NCBI RefSeq assembly: GCF_003026355.1
Contig: NZ_PYON01000001.1
Location: forward strand, 1 to 64,000
Source: Photobacterium kishitanii
GTDB taxonomy: Bacteria > Pseudomonadota > Gammaproteobacteria > Enterobacterales > Vibrionaceae
Reading direction: 5' to 3'
Length of the DNA stretch: 64,000 nucleotides
Shown: positions 26,724 through 35,991 of the stretch, piece by piece
Position numbering within the stretch: position 1 is the first letter of the stretch
How the letters are laid out: every line of letters starts with the position of its first letter
Translations under genes and position numbers: made by a program
The notes under the pieces: model-generated
What the model saw: only the letters and a program-made list of their open reading frames with translations
Databases searched by the model: none
Told to the model about the DNA's origin: nothing

Positions 26724-27491
26724 TTAGCCGCACACCGAACAGTTTGGTTGCTTCATCAATTTCATTTCGCGCCAACTCATGCTCATCGCGTCTAACATTA
26801 AGATCTTACCTGTTAACGGTGTACCGACATTGGCTGCAACTTTAATCGCTTCCATTGCTTGTACTGCACCAACAATACCGACAACTGGCGACATAATCCC
26901 GGCTTCAACACAAGTTAATGTTTGCTGACCAAAAAGGGCACTTAGACATTGATAGCAAGGTTCACCATCGCGATAGCTATAGACACTTATTTGACCTTCC
27001 ATGCGAATAGCGGCACCTGAAATAAGTGGTGTTTTAGCGGCAAAGCATAAGCGGTTAAGTTGGTTACGAGTATCAACGTTATCACAACAATCTAGCACTA
27101 AGCTGTGTTGTTGAATGAGTGGCAATAACTCGTCATCAGTTAATCGTTTAGCTATGGTCTCAACAGTTAAATAAGGGTTTATAGCAGTTAATGCGTGTTT
27201 AGCTGATTCAACCTTGAGCATCCCGACAGTGGCATCAGTATGTAAGACTTGGCGTTGTAAGTTAGAAACCTCAACCTTATCGTCATCAATAAGTGTAATT
27301 TTTCCCACACCAGCAGCAGCAAGGTATTGAGAGGAAGCACAGCCTAAACCTCCAGCACCTAAAATTAACATTGATGAGGCTTTTAATGCTTCTTGGCCTT
27401 CAAAGTCAAATTGGCGCAGAATAATCTGGCGATTATAGCGCAGCATTTCGTCATCTGATAATTCAGCACTAGTATGTTGTTCTGTTGTCAT
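26724..27491 (-). CDS. moeB: Molybdopterin-synthase adenylyltransferase MoeB
   Basis: A 255-residue E1-like enzyme that adenylates the C-terminal glycine of MoaD so that it can be sulfurated for molybdopterin synthesis. It has YNRQIILRQFDFEGQEAL, the nucleotide-binding loop ILGAGGLGCASSQYLAAAGVG, DDDKVEVSNLQRQ, and two zinc-binding Cys pairs (CYQC and CSVC). The start at MTTEQ follows the usual MoeB N-terminus; a longer frame with a TTG start adds 13 unrelated residues. It follows moeA in a leftward operon after a 105-bp gap. Confidence 0.93.
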   Translation of the reverse strand: MTTEQHTSAELSDDEMLRYNRQIILRQFDFEGQEALKASSMLILGAGGLGCASSQYLAAAGVGKITLIDDDKVEVSNLQRQVLHTDATVGMLKVESAKHALTAINPYLTVETIAKRLTDDELLPLIQQHSLVLDCCDNVDTRNQLNRLCFAAKTPLISGAAIRMEGQISVYSYRDGEPCYQCLSALFGQQTLTCVEAGIMSPVVGIVGAVQAMEAIKVAANVGTPLTGKILMLDAMSMSWREMKLMKQPNCSVCG

Positions 27492-27596
27492 AAGTGAAAT
27501 TACCGTTGTTAGCTGTTTATTCGAGCGCAAGCGCAGTTGATAATGTATTAGCCGTTTATGGGTAGATTAATGATCGGCTAATACATTAATGACAAA

Positions 27597-28844
27597 TTAG
27601 TACATGGTGTGGTTAAACATTTCAATGGTCACTAATTCACCTGCTTCAACGCGACCGCGATCTTGTTCTAGGACGACAAAGCAGTTGGCATGGTGCATCG
27701 AACTAAATGCCCCAGAGCCTTGATTGCCTGTTGTCGCAACTTCAAATTGGCCGTCACTGTTAATACTATAAATACCACGTTGGAAGTCAGTGCGCCCTGG
27801 ACGTTTCTTAAACATCGATGTTGCTTTAGCTTGTAAACGTACTGGTGGTTGGTATTGGCTATGACCTGCTAGTTTTGCCAGCATAGGTTGTACTAATTGG
27901 TATAAGGTTAGCATTGCTGATACTGGGTTACCTGGAAGGCCACAGAACCATGCATTATTAATGGTACCAAACGCAAATGGTTTACCTGGTTTCATCGCTA
28001 TTTTCCAAAAACCGATTTGACCTTCTTGATCTAAAATATCTTTGGTGTAATCAGCTTCACCGACACTAACGCCACCAGATGTAACCACAACATCAGCTTC
28101 TGTTGACGCTGTAATAAATGCTTGGCGTAGTTTTTCAGGACAATCCGCAATAATACCTAGGTCGAGTACATCACAACCAAATTTTTCTAATAATGCTTTC
28201 ATGCCATAACGGTTACTATCGTAAATTTGACCAGCAGCAAGCGCTTCACCAACAGGGCGTAATTCATCACCAGTCGAGAAAAAAGCCACTTTAGGGCGGC
28301 GATATACTGCGAAAGAAGCAATACCTAATGACGCTAGTAGTGGCATTTCACGAGCAGTTAAACGCGTACCTTTAACTAAAACAGTTTCACCATAATGGAC
28401 ATCATCACCAATAGGGCGAATATTATCGTTAGCTTTTGGCTTGATGTTAAATTGAATATTATCGCCATCGACTTGGGTTTCTTCCTGCATGATAACGACA
28501 TCGGCACCGGCGGGAATTTCAGCGCCAGTCATAATGCGTACGCATTGGCCTGCTTCACAAGTACCAGTGAAAGGAATACCTGCAAATGACTTACCGATCA
28601 TGGTTAATGTATTGCTCTGTTCAAGATCTGCCACTCGAAGCGCGTAACCATCCATAGCTGAATTAGCAAAAGGAGGCACATTAATAGGAGAAAGAATATC
28701 TTCGGCAAGCACCATGTCCATTGCATCAGCTAATGCCACTGTGGTGATTGTTGTTAATGGTGAAACTTGAGTCATAATATTATCTAACGCAGTTTCAATC
28801 GTCATTAAACCTGGTACGTCGCAGCATCCCATAATCGTGTCCAT
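27597..28844 (-). CDS. moeA: Molybdopterin molybdenumtransferase MoeA
   Basis: A 415-residue enzyme that inserts molybdate into adenylated molybdopterin to complete the cofactor. It has domain III-type NVPPFANSAMDGYALRVAD near residue 60 and the MoCF-binding domain with STGDEL, IYDSNRYGMKALLE, VVTSGGVSVGEADYTKD, KPGKPFAFG and GLPGNPVSA. A C-terminal beta-domain includes GRTDFQRGIY. Its resemblance to E. coli MoeA is close along the full length. The start could be four codons further in (MGCCDV), where a GGAC sits eight bases upstream; the first ATG lacks a clear ribosome binding site. It is the first gene of moeA-moeB and faces away from folE. Confidence 0.94.
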   Translation of the reverse strand: MDTIMGCCDVPGLMTIETALDNIMTQVSPLTTITTVALADAMDMVLAEDILSPINVPPFANSAMDGYALRVADLEQSNTLTMIGKSFAGIPFTGTCEAGQCVRIMTGAEIPAGADVVIMQEETQVDGDNIQFNIKPKANDNIRPIGDDVHYGETVLVKGTRLTAREMPLLASLGIASFAVYRRPKVAFFSTGDELRPVGEALAAGQIYDSNRYGMKALLEKFGCDVLDLGIIADCPEKLRQAFITASTEADVVVTSGGVSVGEADYTKDILDQEGQIGFWKIAMKPGKPFAFGTINNAWFCGLPGNPVSAMLTLYQLVQPMLAKLAGHSQYQPPVRLQAKATSMFKKRPGRTDFQRGIYSINSDGQFEVATTGNQGSGAFSSMHHANCFVVLEQDRGRVEAGELVTIEMFNHTMY

Positions 28845-29026
28845 TTTATTTATTAGTAATAATGAAGGAGAGCAGGTCTGAAAAATTCTCAGTTTATATT
28901 TTTCTGAGTTTTTACTAAGTATTGTTCAGAACGCTAGTTTATGCGTAGTTTACCCTTTATTGACTACCTCTGTAAGGGATTGAATATACTAAAATACACT
29001 TGAAGTGGATGACCATAGGAAATTTG

Positions 29027-29170
29027 GTGGTGAAATTATTCTCATTTGGAGGTATTCTGCTAGGGATTTTAGTGCTGGCAAGGTCAGAAGGGTATGTCTT
29101 TTTATTCTACCTAGGTCAGCTGGAGGAAGAGAATGACAGCATTAAGTGTATCTGCAATACAAGTACGTGA
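29027..29170 (+). CDS. Candidate small single-helix membrane protein overlapping folE
   Basis: A 47-residue frame starting GTG (AGGA six bases before; a GTG one codon later is equally placed). The product reads [21 protein letters not shown] and then [15 protein letters not shown], one hydrophobic helix of about 18 residues followed by an acidic stretch. Its last 38 bases overlap the start of folE in another frame, so translation of the two could be coupled. It is too short for standard gene callers. I do not recognise it, and it could be chance, but the strongly membrane-like pattern and placed ribosome binding site argue for a real product. Confidence 0.4.
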   Translation: MVKLFSFGGILLGILVLARSEGYVFLFYLGQLEEENDSIKCICNTST

Positions 29171-29786
29171 CGCCTTAGCCGCCCGTGGCCTAGAAACCCC
29201 TATGACGGCTGATGTTGTAAGTCGTGAAGAAAAGAAAGAAAAAATTGAATACCATATGCGTGAAGTTTTATCGCTATTAGCGTTAGATCTTACCGATGAT
29301 AGTTTGGTTGAAACGCCACACCGTATTGCAAAGATGTATGTCGATGAAATTTTTTCAGGTTTGGATTACACCAATTTCCCTAAAATTACAGTGATTGAAA
29401 ATAAAATGAACTGTGATGAAATGGTGCGAGTAAAAGACATTACGTTAACCAGTACTTGTGAACACCATTTAGTTACTATTGATGGTAAGGCAACGATTGC
29501 TTATATTCCGCGCGGAAAAATCATTGGTTTATCTAAAATTAATCGTATAGTACGCTTCTTTTCTCAGCGGCCACAAGTGCAGGAACGTTTAACTCAGCAA
29601 GTTTTAGTGGCATTACAAACGTTACTTGAGAGTGAAGATGTTGCTGTTACCATTGATGCCACACACTATTGTGTTAAATCTCGTGGTGTGATGGATGCGA
29701 CAAGTGTGACGACAACGACTGCGTTAGGGGGAATTTTTAAACGTAACTCTGCTACACGTGCTGAGTTTCTAAGTGGAATTCGTTAA
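29133..29786 (+). CDS. folE: GTP cyclohydrolase I
   Basis: A 217-residue enzyme that converts GTP to 7,8-dihydroneopterin triphosphate, the first step of folate synthesis. Zinc and active-site motifs are complete: [23 protein letters not shown] (Cys and His ligands), [25 protein letters not shown], and [13 protein letters not shown] with the third ligand Cys. Length and layout match the homodecameric bacterial type. GGAGGAAGAG, about six bases before the ATG, is an excellent ribosome binding site. It is divergent from moeA and ends in a terminator. Confidence 0.95.
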   Translation: MTALSVSAIQVRDALAARGLETPMTADVVSREEKKEKIEYHMREVLSLLALDLTDDSLVETPHRIAKMYVDEIFSGLDYTNFPKITVIENKMNCDEMVRVKDITLTSTCEHHLVTIDGKATIAYIPRGKIIGLSKINRIVRFFSQRPQVQERLTQQVLVALQTLLESEDVAVTIDATHYCVKSRGVMDATSVTTTTALGGIFKRNSATRAEFLSGIR

Positions 29787-29819
29787 TCGTTAATCGTCGT
29801 GATAACTGATTGTTATATA

Positions 29820-29854
29820 AATGCCCGTCAATAGATTATTGGCTGGCATTTTTT
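29820..29854 (+). terminator. Intrinsic terminator of folE
   Basis: AATGCC/GGCATT outer stem and TCAATA/TATTGG inner stem, separated by a small 2-by-2 internal loop, followed by TTTTTT. Confidence 0.75.
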
Positions 29855-29876
29855 ATTTATATCCTAAGGATAATAG

Positions 29877-30812
29877 ATGGATCTGATTAAGCTTTCTCGT
29901 ATTAGCATGAAGCACCTTATTACCCTGCATGTGATGTTAGATACTCTGAGTGTGACAGATTGTGCCCAACGATTGTGTGTTAGTCCTTCATCCGTTAGTA
30001 AAACATTGAGTCAGCTTCGAGATACATTGAATGATGAGTTGTTTTATCGTAATGGTAATCGCTTGGTTTCGACACCATTAGCGCGCCGTCTAGGACCAAC
30101 AGTGCATCAGATGATCAGTGATATGAATCAGATCATGACCCAAGAAGAATTTGATGTCGCCAATTATGCGGGCAGTTTTTCGTTGTCAATGCGAGAAAGT
30201 ACATTTGAATTAATTGCGGCACCATTGTGTGAGCATGTATTGAAACTAGCCCCTAATATTCGATTAGATATTTGGTCTAAAGATAATATCGGTGTCAGTG
30301 GATTAGCGAAAGGAGTGTTGGATTTTATAATCTTGCCTCATGATCTCAGTCAGCCACCGAACATCGATAATAACTTAGTCTGGGAAACGTTATTTACTGA
30401 TGAAATGGTGTGTTTAATGTCACATCAGCATCCATTAGCGACTCAGTCTCTGACGATTGATGATTACTTGCAGTACGATCATATTGGTATTGTTGATAAT
30501 GATCTCAGTGTGCCATTTTTTGAAATGCAGCTCGCACAGCAACACCGTAAGCGTAAAGTGATGGTTAATGTTGCAGATTTTGGGGTTGCAGCAACGCTGT
30601 GCAAAAATACTGAGTTATTGTTTACCTGTTCAAAAAAATGGGCTGAAGTAGCAGCGCAGGCACAATCATTAATCATGAAAGAACTGCCGTTTAATTATGG
30701 TCAAGTTGCTTATAGTTTAGTGTGGTATCAACCGAGCATGAATGATCCTGCGTTGCGATGGTTATATCAACAAATCACCACAGTAGGACAACAAATAGGG
30801 CTGGGTGAATAA
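29877..30812 (+). CDS. LysR-family regulator (YidZ/LeuO-like subgroup)
   Basis: A 311-residue LysR protein. The HTH at residues 9-66 (LSVTDCAQRLCVSPSSVSKTLSQLRDTLND, then FYRNGNRLVSTPLA) resembles the NodD/LeuO/YidZ branch rather than the CysB/OxyR branch. The effector domain covers about 95-300. It follows folE by 90 bp behind a terminator, so it has its own promoter, and it converges on yjjW-yjjI. Regulation of that pair is possible but only suggested by proximity. Target and inducer are unknown. Confidence 0.83.
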   Translation: MDLIKLSRISMKHLITLHVMLDTLSVTDCAQRLCVSPSSVSKTLSQLRDTLNDELFYRNGNRLVSTPLARRLGPTVHQMISDMNQIMTQEEFDVANYAGSFSLSMRESTFELIAAPLCEHVLKLAPNIRLDIWSKDNIGVSGLAKGVLDFIILPHDLSQPPNIDNNLVWETLFTDEMVCLMSHQHPLATQSLTIDDYLQYDHIGIVDNDLSVPFFEMQLAQQHRKRKVMVNVADFGVAATLCKNTELLFTCSKKWAEVAAQAQSLIMKELPFNYGQVAYSLVWYQPSMNDPALRWLYQQITTVGQQIGLGE

Positions 30813-30892
30813 ATGATTAAGTAACAAGAGATATAACAATAAAAGTCAGTGATGATCAGATAATCACCACTGATAATGGGTTTTAGAGGGGG

Positions 30893-31765
30893 TTATACAT
30901 ACACACTTGGTAGTATCAGATTGGCGACACCACGGTCAGTCAGTAATGCTGCTAATGTTTCAATGTCGTCTTTTTTACATGTTGTCCAGTTGAGAGATTC
31001 ACCGGTAACCCCATGGTGCTGAAAAGCATTGAGCTTAATTCGTACACTATCATCCAACGTCATTAAATAAGCAGCAATATCATCGATATATTGCTCATAA
31101 TCTGTGATTCCTGGAATCTGCAATAAGCGTACTTCGTATAGTTTTTGGTGTTGGCTTAGCCAATTAATACTTGCTAATACTCGATTATTATCACGAGCTG
31201 TTAACCAGCGATGGGTAGTGTTATTCCATGCCTTTAAATCAATCATTGCCCCATCAAGGTAGGGTAATACTGTTTGCCAGCCTGTAATACTTAAACTGCC
31301 ATTACTGTCGATCATACAGCTCAAGTGTTGCAAGGTCGGATCGGACTTTATCGCTTTAAATAATGCAATAATATACGGTAATTGTAATGTCGCCTCACCA
31401 CCCGTTACTGTAATACCATTGATAAAGAACAAATTATCTCTAATCAATATTAAGGTATCTGCGACAGTTAACTGCTGTGTTTTAGGTGTTGATTGTTTAT
31501 TACATGCAGTTAGGCACGCATCACACTCAGTACACGTCGTCATTTGCCATACAACAAACGGTTTATTGTTTTGTGTCGTAAGTTGTAATGATTGCGTTGG
31601 ACAACTCGGAACGCAATCACCACATTGATTACACATATCAATTGTTTGCGGGTTATGACAATTTTTGCAGCGGTAGTTACACCCCTGCAAAAACAACACC
31701 ATACGATTACCCGGGCCATCAACACATGAGTAGTTCAATATTTTGCTGACTGTGGCAGAAATCAT
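30893..31765 (-). CDS. yjjW: YjjW-type glycyl-radical-enzyme activase (radical SAM)
   Basis: A 290-residue radical SAM protein. The SAM cluster motif is C-NYR-C-KN-C in LQGCNYRCKNCHNPQT near residue 28. Two ferredoxin-type 4Fe-4S motifs follow (CNQCGDCVPSC and CTECDACLTAC), as in activases of glycyl radical enzymes. Then comes the TIM-barrel part with GVTVTGGEATLQ-like GITVTGGEATLQ and KAWNNTTH. It would generate the glycyl radical on YjjI. It lies 18 bp after yjjI on the same strand, so the two form an operon. The enzyme works only without oxygen. Confidence 0.9.
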   Translation of the reverse strand: MISATVSKILNYSCVDGPGNRMVLFLQGCNYRCKNCHNPQTIDMCNQCGDCVPSCPTQSLQLTTQNNKPFVVWQMTTCTECDACLTACNKQSTPKTQQLTVADTLILIRDNLFFINGITVTGGEATLQLPYIIALFKAIKSDPTLQHLSCMIDSNGSLSITGWQTVLPYLDGAMIDLKAWNNTTHRWLTARDNNRVLASINWLSQHQKLYEVRLLQIPGITDYEQYIDDIAAYLMTLDDSVRIKLNAFQHHGVTGESLNWTTCKKDDIETLAALLTDRGVANLILPSVYV

Positions 31766-31783
31766 AGTATGTGTATCTTTAAT

Positions 31784-33316
31784 TTATTTTGTTGGGTAAA
31801 CAGGTGACATTTCACGGCTAACAACACGCGGTTGACGCTCTAGGATACGTGTGTTTTCAGACGCTTCTGTCCCTAACCATGTTGTATTAGTACGAGAACC
31901 TTCTTCTTTAAACTTCGAAATATCAGATAGTTTAACCATGTAACCAGTTACACGGACCAAGTCGTTACTGGCCACGTTAGCGGTAAACTCTCGAAAACCT
32001 AATGCAAGTGCCCCTTTACATAACTGCATCAATGCCAGTGGATTGTTCTTGATAGTTTCTTCGATTGTTAAGATTTCACTGATACCAGATACGTAGTATT
32101 TATGGTGTGCAGCAAGCGCCTTAATGTGAACAACTGGATCTGGTTCTGTACCGTAAGGAATACGAATCCCTGGTGTTACTTCGTGGTCGCAACTAATCCC
32201 ACCTTGTGAATGTAATAGAGCTCGACCTTTTAAGCCGTGTTTTACTGGCGTGGTAGTTACGATTTCATTCAATGCTTCACTGATTTGCAGTGCGATAGCA
32301 TTTGCTTCTTCATTGTGACCGTATTTAGCGGTTGAGCCTGATTTTTCCATCAATATGTTTACCGCTTCAGCCATACCATAGATGCCAAACATTGGTGCAA
32401 AACGGTCTTCATTGATCAAACCTTCAGTGGTTAAGAAACCAGTAAAGAAGTTTGATTCTTCATGTAAGAAGGCTGAACGAGCTTCAATAAGTTCAAACAT
32501 CAAGGTACTGTAATGTGGCAGGGTCGTGGTTAGAAACTCTTCAATGGTATTACTACGTAGTGCGACTTCTTTTAAATTCATACGTACGAGAGTATTAGCA
32601 CCACCAGCAACGGGCAGTGAGTTATAGCAACTGACGATACCAAAACCAGGTGCACCAAAAGCTTCTGAGAACATAGGGTAGTTAGCAATGTGTGGCTTAC
32701 TGCATTCACAAATGTTGTCACACGCTTGCTGTAATAGGCTTTCGGGCGTGATTTGTGGGTCGTACATAAAGGTTAAGTTTGGTGCTACTTGCTTAAGCTC
32801 GGCATCAATTTTCAAAATCATACGACAAACAATGTTGTCTGTTGGACCAATGTTTACGTGCATGAAAGCATCAGGTAGCGTGCGGTCAAGCATGATCCAG
32901 AAATTTTTCAGCTTACGATATAAAACCTCTTCGCTAACATCAGCAACAAATGGTAGTAAGATTTCGTCAAGTTGGCCAAGATAAACTGGAATGTTTGTAA
33001 CTGATGGTACGTGATGATAAATAATTGTTAGTAGGTTAATTGCTTCATCTAAATTCGTTGCGGGTTCAAGTTCTAGATATTCTGAACCTTGTTGTAAAAA
33101 TTTAGCATAATCAGGAAGAACATAACGAGGCTTGAATGGAGCGTTGCCTTCAAACATATCACAAAATATGCCAGCATCTTTTGCTGCTAAAACGTCGGCA
33201 GAAATTGGCATATAGTCTACAATTGCTTCAGCTTCTAATGATAGGAACAATGTTTTTTGTTTCGCACTTAATGTTGCATCAGTAATGATATTTTTAATTT
33301 TAGTTTGTAGTGACAT
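31784..33316 (-). CDS. yjjI: YjjI-family glycyl radical enzyme
   Basis: A 510-residue protein of the YjjI (DUF3029) family. The C-terminal glycyl-radical loop is LVRVTGYMVKLSD near residue 472; in known enzymes the Gly in RVxGY is the radical site. A candidate thiyl cysteine is in GIVSCYNSLP. The family is shorter than pyruvate formate-lyase or class III ribonucleotide reductase and its substrate is not established to my knowledge. It is the first gene of yjjI-yjjW, with its own activase. Anaerobic expression is expected, but no clear FNR site (TTGAT-N4-ATCAA) was seen upstream. Confidence 0.88.
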   Translation of the reverse strand: MSLQTKIKNIITDATLSAKQKTLFLSLEAEAIVDYMPISADVLAAKDAGIFCDMFEGNAPFKPRYVLPDYAKFLQQGSEYLELEPATNLDEAINLLTIIYHHVPSVTNIPVYLGQLDEILLPFVADVSEEVLYRKLKNFWIMLDRTLPDAFMHVNIGPTDNIVCRMILKIDAELKQVAPNLTFMYDPQITPESLLQQACDNICECSKPHIANYPMFSEAFGAPGFGIVSCYNSLPVAGGANTLVRMNLKEVALRSNTIEEFLTTTLPHYSTLMFELIEARSAFLHEESNFFTGFLTTEGLINEDRFAPMFGIYGMAEAVNILMEKSGSTAKYGHNEEANAIALQISEALNEIVTTTPVKHGLKGRALLHSQGGISCDHEVTPGIRIPYGTEPDPVVHIKALAAHHKYYVSGISEILTIEETIKNNPLALMQLCKGALALGFREFTANVASNDLVRVTGYMVKLSDISKFKEEGSRTNTTWLGTEASENTRILERQPRVVSREMSPVYPTK

Positions 33317-33455
33317 TGCTATGTTCTTCTTATATCCATAAGTTTTGTGCGGCTAATCTAACGCATGAAGTCTATTTCCAGAAGTGAAAAAGATAGAATA
33401 ATGTTTTTCCAAAATTGAAATCCATAACGGTAATCTCTATAAAAAGGAATCCATA

Positions 33456-33698
33456 ATGAAAAAGCAGTTAGTCGTGACCACGCTGGTGGTAAGTAGTTTG
33501 ACTCTCATCGGATGTTCACAAGATGAAAAGCCTATATCAGAGTCTGTAAGTAAGGCTAATCCCGCATCAGTATATTGTGCCGATCAAGGTGGCAAGGTGG
33601 TAATGAAACAAGAAGAGAAAGGGACGGTTGGTTATTGTCATTTAAGTAATGGTAAAGTGGTTGAAGAGTGGATTTTGTATCGAGAAAATAACAAATAA
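33456..33698 (+). CDS. DUF333-type small lipoprotein
   Basis: An 80-residue lipoprotein with a signal peptide and lipobox ending LIGC (Cys20). The mature part NPASVYCADQGGKVVMKQEEKGTVGYCHL-like region carries two cysteines and the pattern N-P-A-x-x-x-C-x-x-x-G-G, typical of DUF333 (often annotated as hemolysin-like without proof). It probably sits in the periplasm, anchored to a membrane. AAGGAA precedes the ATG. The gene stands alone, divergent from yjjI. Confidence 0.82.
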   Translation: MKKQLVVTTLVVSSLTLIGCSQDEKPISESVSKANPASVYCADQGGKVVMKQEEKGTVGYCHLSNGKVVEEWILYRENNK

Positions 33699-34061
33699 GC
33701 TTAATTATTAAGCTGAAATTATACGGAAAAACGAAATTCGTATTTTTTTCACATTGATATTAAGTTTTAATAAAAGAATGTTTTTTATAGTGCTATATTA
33801 AATTTAACGAATTAAAATGCTATAAAATCAAATTGTTGTACTTGCTATTTCTAATTTTTAAAGATAAAAAATCATGATAGGGCATAATTAATTTTTAAAG
33901 TTCCATTTTTTGAATTGTATCATTTGCTAAAATTTGTCTAAATATAGCAAGTTAGTTTTTTATAAACTATGGATTGCCGTCATTGCATATCAAGTAAGAT
34001 AAGCTGTAATGCTAGGTATGGTGTATTTCATTCTATTATATAGGTAAGGATCGCTTTGACG
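33699..34061. other. 363-bp AT-rich region before the L,D-transpeptidase gene
   Basis: Begins with the palindrome AGCTTAAT-T-ATTAAGCT (about 33698-33714) and a small hairpin ending CGTATTTTTTT, a likely but weak terminator for the DUF333 gene. The remainder is AT-rich promoter sequence. TAAGGA at 34045-34050 is the ribosome binding site for the next gene. No further gene was recognised. Confidence 0.5.
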
Positions 34062-35843
34062 ATGTTAAATCCTCAACGTATTGTTGCTAAGCGTGTTAGC
34101 AAACTTTTAGTTTTGTCGCTGATGGTTCCTGGTAGTGTTTTTGCTGCTGAAGTGAGCCCTGCTGTTCCACAAAATGTCGCTGCCGTTGCACCGAATAATG
34201 TGCAGGTTGTTGGCCCAAGTACAGTACTACCTACAATGCCTGTTGGTGTGAGAAAAGCACCGTTAACAACAGGTAGTGTTGATTGGTCTTCATTAAATAA
34301 TCAACATTTACTGAGTACAAAAATGTTGTGTGGTAACACGACGAGTAATGTGTGCTTTACAACACAAATAGAACAAGCTTATGCGCAAAATAAATTCTAC
34401 CCACTTTGGCAAAACGCAGCGTTACGTAATGAATTTGAATTGCAGCTAAAAGCACTCGCAGATACTAATATGTTATCTGGTATTCGTCAGCGTCTTACTG
34501 AAATGCACCGATTAGAAAAAGAGGGTAATCAACAAGGTTATGATCTTTTAGCTACCGATACTTATTATGTCTATCGCGCATTCCTAAATTATATTGCTCA
34601 TCACCGTGATGTATTGTTCTTATCTCAGCCTGTAAATATGAGCCAAGTAATGGTTCAATATGGCGGCGGTGAGGATGCTTACCCAATGACAATGGCGAAG
34701 CTTAAAACATATCGTCCTACCTATATTCCATTTGAATCAACCATGAAAATGATTGAGAAGTACCAACAATTGGCACCTCATCATTTAACCAGTGCAAGTT
34801 TTAAATCTGTCGTTTATCGTCCAGGAGATGTGTTACCTAATGGACATGAAGTGGTACAGGTTCTTTATCATTTAGGTGATTTAAGCCAAGCTGATCATGA
34901 TACGTTATCAGTACAACCAACAGTGGCTAATTCAGGAGCATTGTTAGCGAGTCTTAAATTATTCCAGCAACGTCATGGCTTAGTACCTGATGGTATTGTA
35001 GGCCCAGCTACAATCAAGCAATTAGTGGTGCCATACAGTGATATTGCGCGGTTATTAGCGTTAAATACTTTGCGTGTTTCAGCATTAAATCGTCATAACG
35101 ATAAGCGTGCTCATATTTGGGTTAATATTCCTAACTATAAGTTAGAACTGTACGATAACGGTAAAAAAGTATTTGAATCAAAAGTGATTGTAGGGCGTGA
35201 TACGCGTCCAACGAATTTATTCTCATCAGCAATCACGACCATGGTAGTAAATCCATATTGGAACGTGCCTATTACGATTAAACAGCATGATGTGATTCCA
35301 AAAGTTAAGATTTCTCGTGATTATTTGAAAGAGCATAATATGCAGATTTTAAATAGCTGGAGTGATCGTACTGTTGTTCCACCAAGTAGTATTGATTGGG
35401 CGACAGTAAATCCAAAAACATTCCCGCATGAATTCCAACAAGGCCCAGGTCCTCATAACTCATTGGGTAATGTGAAATTCTTGATGCCAAATGATTACGC
35501 TATCTTCTTGCATGATACGCCATCACATGGTTTGTTTAACCGTAATAAACGTGACTTGAGTTCTGGTTGTGTTCGAGTTGAACGTGCAGATGATTTGGCA
35601 AATTATGTTATCGATTATCAAAAGCGTAGTAATATTGCGCCTTTTAAAACAATGTTGGATACAAAGCAGCATAAGGTTGTAAGTCTTTCAAAACGTATTG
35701 ATGTTGATTTTGTTTACTTAACCGCATGGGTTGATCAGAATGGTCATCTACAAATGCGTAATGATATTTATGGTTATGACTCACCACGAGCAACGCCTAT
35801 CAAAACAAAGTTCATCACTATGAAAGATTTTGTTAAACGCTAA
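34062..35843 (+). CDS. L,D-transpeptidase (YcbB/LdtD-like) with PG-binding domain
   Basis: A 593-residue secreted enzyme that forms 3-3 crosslinks in peptidoglycan. Features in order are a signal peptide ending near VFAAEV, a proline-rich linker, a helical LdtD-type N-domain (about 75-240), and a peptidoglycan-binding domain (LLASLKLFQQRHGLVPDGIVGPATIKQL, about 295-323). The YkuD catalytic domain (about 350-530) has FLHDTPSHGLFN and the nucleophile Cys503 in LSSGCVRV. An insertion that caps the active site, typical of YcbB, lies in the catalytic domain. The start is either this ATG (11 bases after AGGA) or a TTG two codons earlier (5 bases). It is monocistronic with a clear terminator. Confidence 0.9.
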   Translation: MLNPQRIVAKRVSKLLVLSLMVPGSVFAAEVSPAVPQNVAAVAPNNVQVVGPSTVLPTMPVGVRKAPLTTGSVDWSSLNNQHLLSTKMLCGNTTSNVCFTTQIEQAYAQNKFYPLWQNAALRNEFELQLKALADTNMLSGIRQRLTEMHRLEKEGNQQGYDLLATDTYYVYRAFLNYIAHHRDVLFLSQPVNMSQVMVQYGGGEDAYPMTMAKLKTYRPTYIPFESTMKMIEKYQQLAPHHLTSASFKSVVYRPGDVLPNGHEVVQVLYHLGDLSQADHDTLSVQPTVANSGALLASLKLFQQRHGLVPDGIVGPATIKQLVVPYSDIARLLALNTLRVSALNRHNDKRAHIWVNIPNYKLELYDNGKKVFESKVIVGRDTRPTNLFSSAITTMVVNPYWNVPITIKQHDVIPKVKISRDYLKEHNMQILNSWSDRTVVPPSSIDWATVNPKTFPHEFQQGPGPHNSLGNVKFLMPNDYAIFLHDTPSHGLFNRNKRDLSSGCVRVERADDLANYVIDYQKRSNIAPFKTMLDTKQHKVVSLSKRIDVDFVYLTAWVDQNGHLQMRNDIYGYDSPRATPIKTKFITMKDFVKR

Positions 35844-35870
35844 ATTATTGCTAATTATGTAATATATATT

Positions 35871-35900
35871 AAAGCCAGCACTTAGGTGTTGGCTTTTTTT
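35871..35900 (+). terminator. Intrinsic terminator of the L,D-transpeptidase gene
   Basis: An 11-bp stem AAAGCCAGCAC/GTGTTGGCTTT (one wobble) with loop TTAG, ending in TTTTTTT. Confidence 0.87.
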
Positions 35901-35991
35901 ATGTGCTAAATGTATTTACTCAGGGTAGAATTTAGCGATTATTTTGAAATCAATATTGTCAGGGTGTCGTGTGTGGCACAACGAGGAAGTA

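Noticed and set aside
31409..33316. Rightward frames inside yjjW and yjjI
   Set aside because: They are antisense shadows with no family similarity, no start signals and poor codon use.
33317..33455. FNR site in front of yjjI
   Set aside because: Anaerobic control is expected for this enzyme, but no TTGAT-N4-ATCAA-like palindrome is present in the spacer.
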